Shown here: positions 5,483 to 6,881 of the stretch, piece by piece
How positions within the stretch are numbered: position 1 is the stretch's first letter
Layout: each line of letters opens with the position of its first letter
Source: JAKASX01 sp035534495
Lineage (GTDB): Bacteria > Acidobacteriota > Terriglobia > Acidiferrales > UBA7541
Assembly (NCBI GenBank): GCA_035534495.1
Contig: DATLRW010000150.1
Location: forward strand, 1 to 6,881
Direction: 5' to 3'
Length of the DNA: 6,881 nucleotides
Notes under the pieces: generated by a model
Database searches by the model: none
Seen by the model: the letters and a program-made list of their open reading frames with translations, nothing else
Told to the model about the DNA's origin: nothing
Made by a program: the position numbers and the translations under genes

Positions 5483-6451
5483 TCACACCTCGATATGGAC
5501 GATCTTCCACAGAATGATCGAACCGACCAACTGCAGAACTCCTGCGATCAGCAGCATCCAGTGCCCCAGAGGCTCGGTGAACAGCGGCTTCATATATTCT
5601 GGGTTCAATGTGTTCAGCATAAACATCATGATCGGCGGCAACGCAATCAGGATGCCCGCCGTCATCCGGCCCTGGGCCGTGCGGATTCGCACTTCGCCGC
5701 GAATCCGGAACCGCTCGCGAATCACCCGCGAAAGATTATCCAGAATCTCCGCCAGGTTGCCTCCGGTCTCCTTCTGGATCAGCATCGCCGTGACGAAAAA
5801 GCGGACGTCCAGAAGCGGAATCCGTTCGGTCATGTTCAGCAACGCGTCCCGCAGCGGAAGCCCGAAGTTTTGCTCCTCGAACGTCGTCCGGAATTCCCCG
5901 GCCACGGGTTCCCCCATTTCCTTGCCCACCATCTCCAATCCGGTCGTTATCGCGTGCCCGGCGCGCACCGCGCGGGCGAGCAGATCGAGCGCTTCCGGAA
6001 AATGCTTCTCGAATTCCCGGAACCGGTGCTTCCGCTTGAAGGAGACCAGGGACATGGGAATCGACGCGGCGATCAGCCCGGCAGCCAAAGCGATCAGAAT
6101 GTAAGGAGAAACGGCCGCAACGATCAGGTAGACGCCGACGGCCGCGACGAAGCTGACCAGGAGAATCTTTCCCGGCTTGCTTTTCACCCCGGCCTGCTCG
6201 ATGTAATCGCGCAGCCGGTTGGCCCAGTTCCAGCGAACCAGCAACTTATTCAGCGCCGGCACATCGCTCAGCAGCTCGTCACGGACCAGCTGCAAGCCCA
6301 GCGTCAGGTCGCCCCGGCGCTCGGCGCGCTGCACGGCTTCGAAGCGCTTCCGAACGATCTGTTCACGGGGCGTGCCGCTGCCCATCGTGAAAAACAACAG
6401 GATGATGGCCAGTACGGCCAGAAACGTGAAGAATGCGACCAGTAAAGCCAT
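5483..6451 (-). CDS. tadB: TadB, Tad/Flp pilus inner-membrane platform protein (type II secretion F domain)
   Basis: A 322-residue inner-membrane protein of usual TadB length. Membrane segments lie at about residues 3-22, 95-114, 116-137, 263-280 and 297-317. The type II secretion F domain covers about 150-275: FPEALDLLARAVRAGHAITTGLEMV at 151-175, LPLRDALLNMTERIPLLDVRFFVTAM at 198-223, and QKETGGNLAEILDNLSRVIRERFR at 226-249, all family landmarks (the ETGGNL motif is especially clear). It pairs with TadC as the platform of the pilus machine. The ATG lies 9 nt after the tadA stop, and the ribosome binding site AAGGAA overlaps that stop codon, which fits translational coupling with the ATPase. 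No irregularity seen. Confidence 0.94.
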   Translation of the reverse strand: MALLVAFFTFLAVLAIILLFFTMGSGTPREQIVRKRFEAVQRAERRGDLTLGLQLVRDELLSDVPALNKLLVRWNWANRLRDYIEQAGVKSKPGKILLVSFVAAVGVYLIVAAVSPYILIALAAGLIAASIPMSLVSFKRKHRFREFEKHFPEALDLLARAVRAGHAITTGLEMVGKEMGEPVAGEFRTTFEEQNFGLPLRDALLNMTERIPLLDVRFFVTAMLIQKETGGNLAEILDNLSRVIRERFRIRGEVRIRTAQGRMTAGILIALPPIMMFMLNTLNPEYMKPLFTEPLGHWMLLIAGVLQLVGSIILWKIVHIEV

Positions 6452-6460
6452 CGTCGTTCC

Positions 6461-6881
6461 TTAGGCCGTCTCCGCGTGTTGCCGCTCGAACATATCGATC
6501 GGTAGCCGGAACCCGGCCACCATCAGGCGCTCGGCAAACTTCGGTCGAACACCGGTCGGCGTAAACTCTCCGAGCACTTGGCCGTTCGGCCCGATGCCCT
6601 TTTTCTGGAAAAGGAAAATGTCCTGCATGGTAATGATCTCGCCTTCCATGCCGGTGATTTCAGAAATATTGGTCACCTTGCGCGTTCCGTCGCTCTGCCG
6701 GCTGACCTGGATGACCACGTCAACGGCCGCCGCGATCTGCCGTCGAATCGCCGATTCCGGCAGATTCAGATTGGCCATGGCCACCATCGTCTCCAAACGG
6801 CTCAAGGCGTCGCGGGGCGTGTTCGCGTGAACGGTCGTGAGGGAACCATCGTGGCCCGTGTTCATCGCCTGAAGCATGTCG
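6461..6881 (-). CDS. tadA: TadA/CpaF secretion ATPase, C-terminal part only
   Basis: Only the last 139 codons are inside the window; the gene enters from the right edge, and a full TadA/CpaF is usually three times this length or more. The visible part starts just after the Walker B region with DMLQAMNTGHDGSLTTVHAN (1-20), the conserved His-box stretch of type II/IV secretion ATPases, followed by RDALSRLETMV and IAAAVDVVIQVSRQSDGTRKV (48-68), and a CpaF-type tail with EITGMEGEIITMQDIFLF. The Walker A motif lies outside. The enzyme hydrolyses ATP at the cytoplasmic face to power Flp pilus assembly through TadB/TadC. It ends in TAA, 9 nt before tadB. Homologues are called tadA or cpaF interchangeably. 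Confidence 0.94.
   Translation of the reverse strand, partial: DMLQAMNTGHDGSLTTVHANTPRDALSRLETMVAMANLNLPESAIRRQIAAAVDVVIQVSRQSDGTRKVTNISEITGMEGEIITMQDIFLFQKKGIGPNGQVLGEFTPTGVRPKFAERLMVAGFRLPIDMFERQHAETA

Noticed and set aside
4577..6445. 622-codon plus-strand reading frame opposite tadC and tadB
   Set aside because: It is codon-aligned antisense to both genes, which happen to share the same register. It stays open because the sense genes avoid TTA, CTA and TCA codons. Its product is rich in Gln, His, Arg and Pro with no domain-like pattern, while the minus strand encodes clear TadB and TadC.

Overview
This 6.9-kb window is GC-rich, and every gene I can support is on the minus strand, so it reads from right to left. 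The gene content suggests a Gram-negative-type bacterium, most likely an Acidobacteriota member (Solibacter/Bryobacterales-like). The reason is the combination of a very large secreted Asp-box (BNR/VPS10-like) beta-propeller protein, a type found in many copies in that phylum, with a Tad pilus locus. This taxonomic guess comes from protein character only, not from a database match.

Right part (6881 down to about 3892): the distal end of a Tad (tight adherence / Flp pilus) secretion locus. In transcription order it holds the C-terminal 139 residues of the TadA/CpaF ATPase, then the inner-membrane platform proteins TadB and TadC, spaced 9 and 15 nt apart with good ribosome binding sites. After a 122-nt gap with a perfect hairpin comes a 29-codon single-membrane-span micro-ORF with a near-ideal Shine-Dalgarno sequence. 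A DUF192 protein with a GTG start follows. TadA powers pilus assembly, and TadB/TadC couple that energy to the pilin-extruding platform in the inner membrane. The roles of the micro-protein and DUF192 protein in this system are unknown.

Middle (3891 to 3577): a 315-bp gene-free region with GC-rich inverted repeats just after the DUF192 stop, then a pyrimidine-rich stretch, then the leader of the next gene. It probably separates two transcription units.

Left part (3576 to 1): a 1028-residue exported multi-Asp-box beta-propeller protein, then a 190-bp gap with two perfect inverted repeats, then the first 99 codons of an exported DUF882/M15A-type (YcbK/MepK-like) murein peptidase that runs off the left edge.

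No tRNA, rRNA, insertion sequence, CRISPR array or recognised riboswitch was seen. Two very long plus-strand reading frames (685 and 622 codons) are codon-aligned antisense shadows and are rejected. The item most worth a second look is the unannotated 29-residue membrane micro-protein embedded between tadC and the DUF192 gene.
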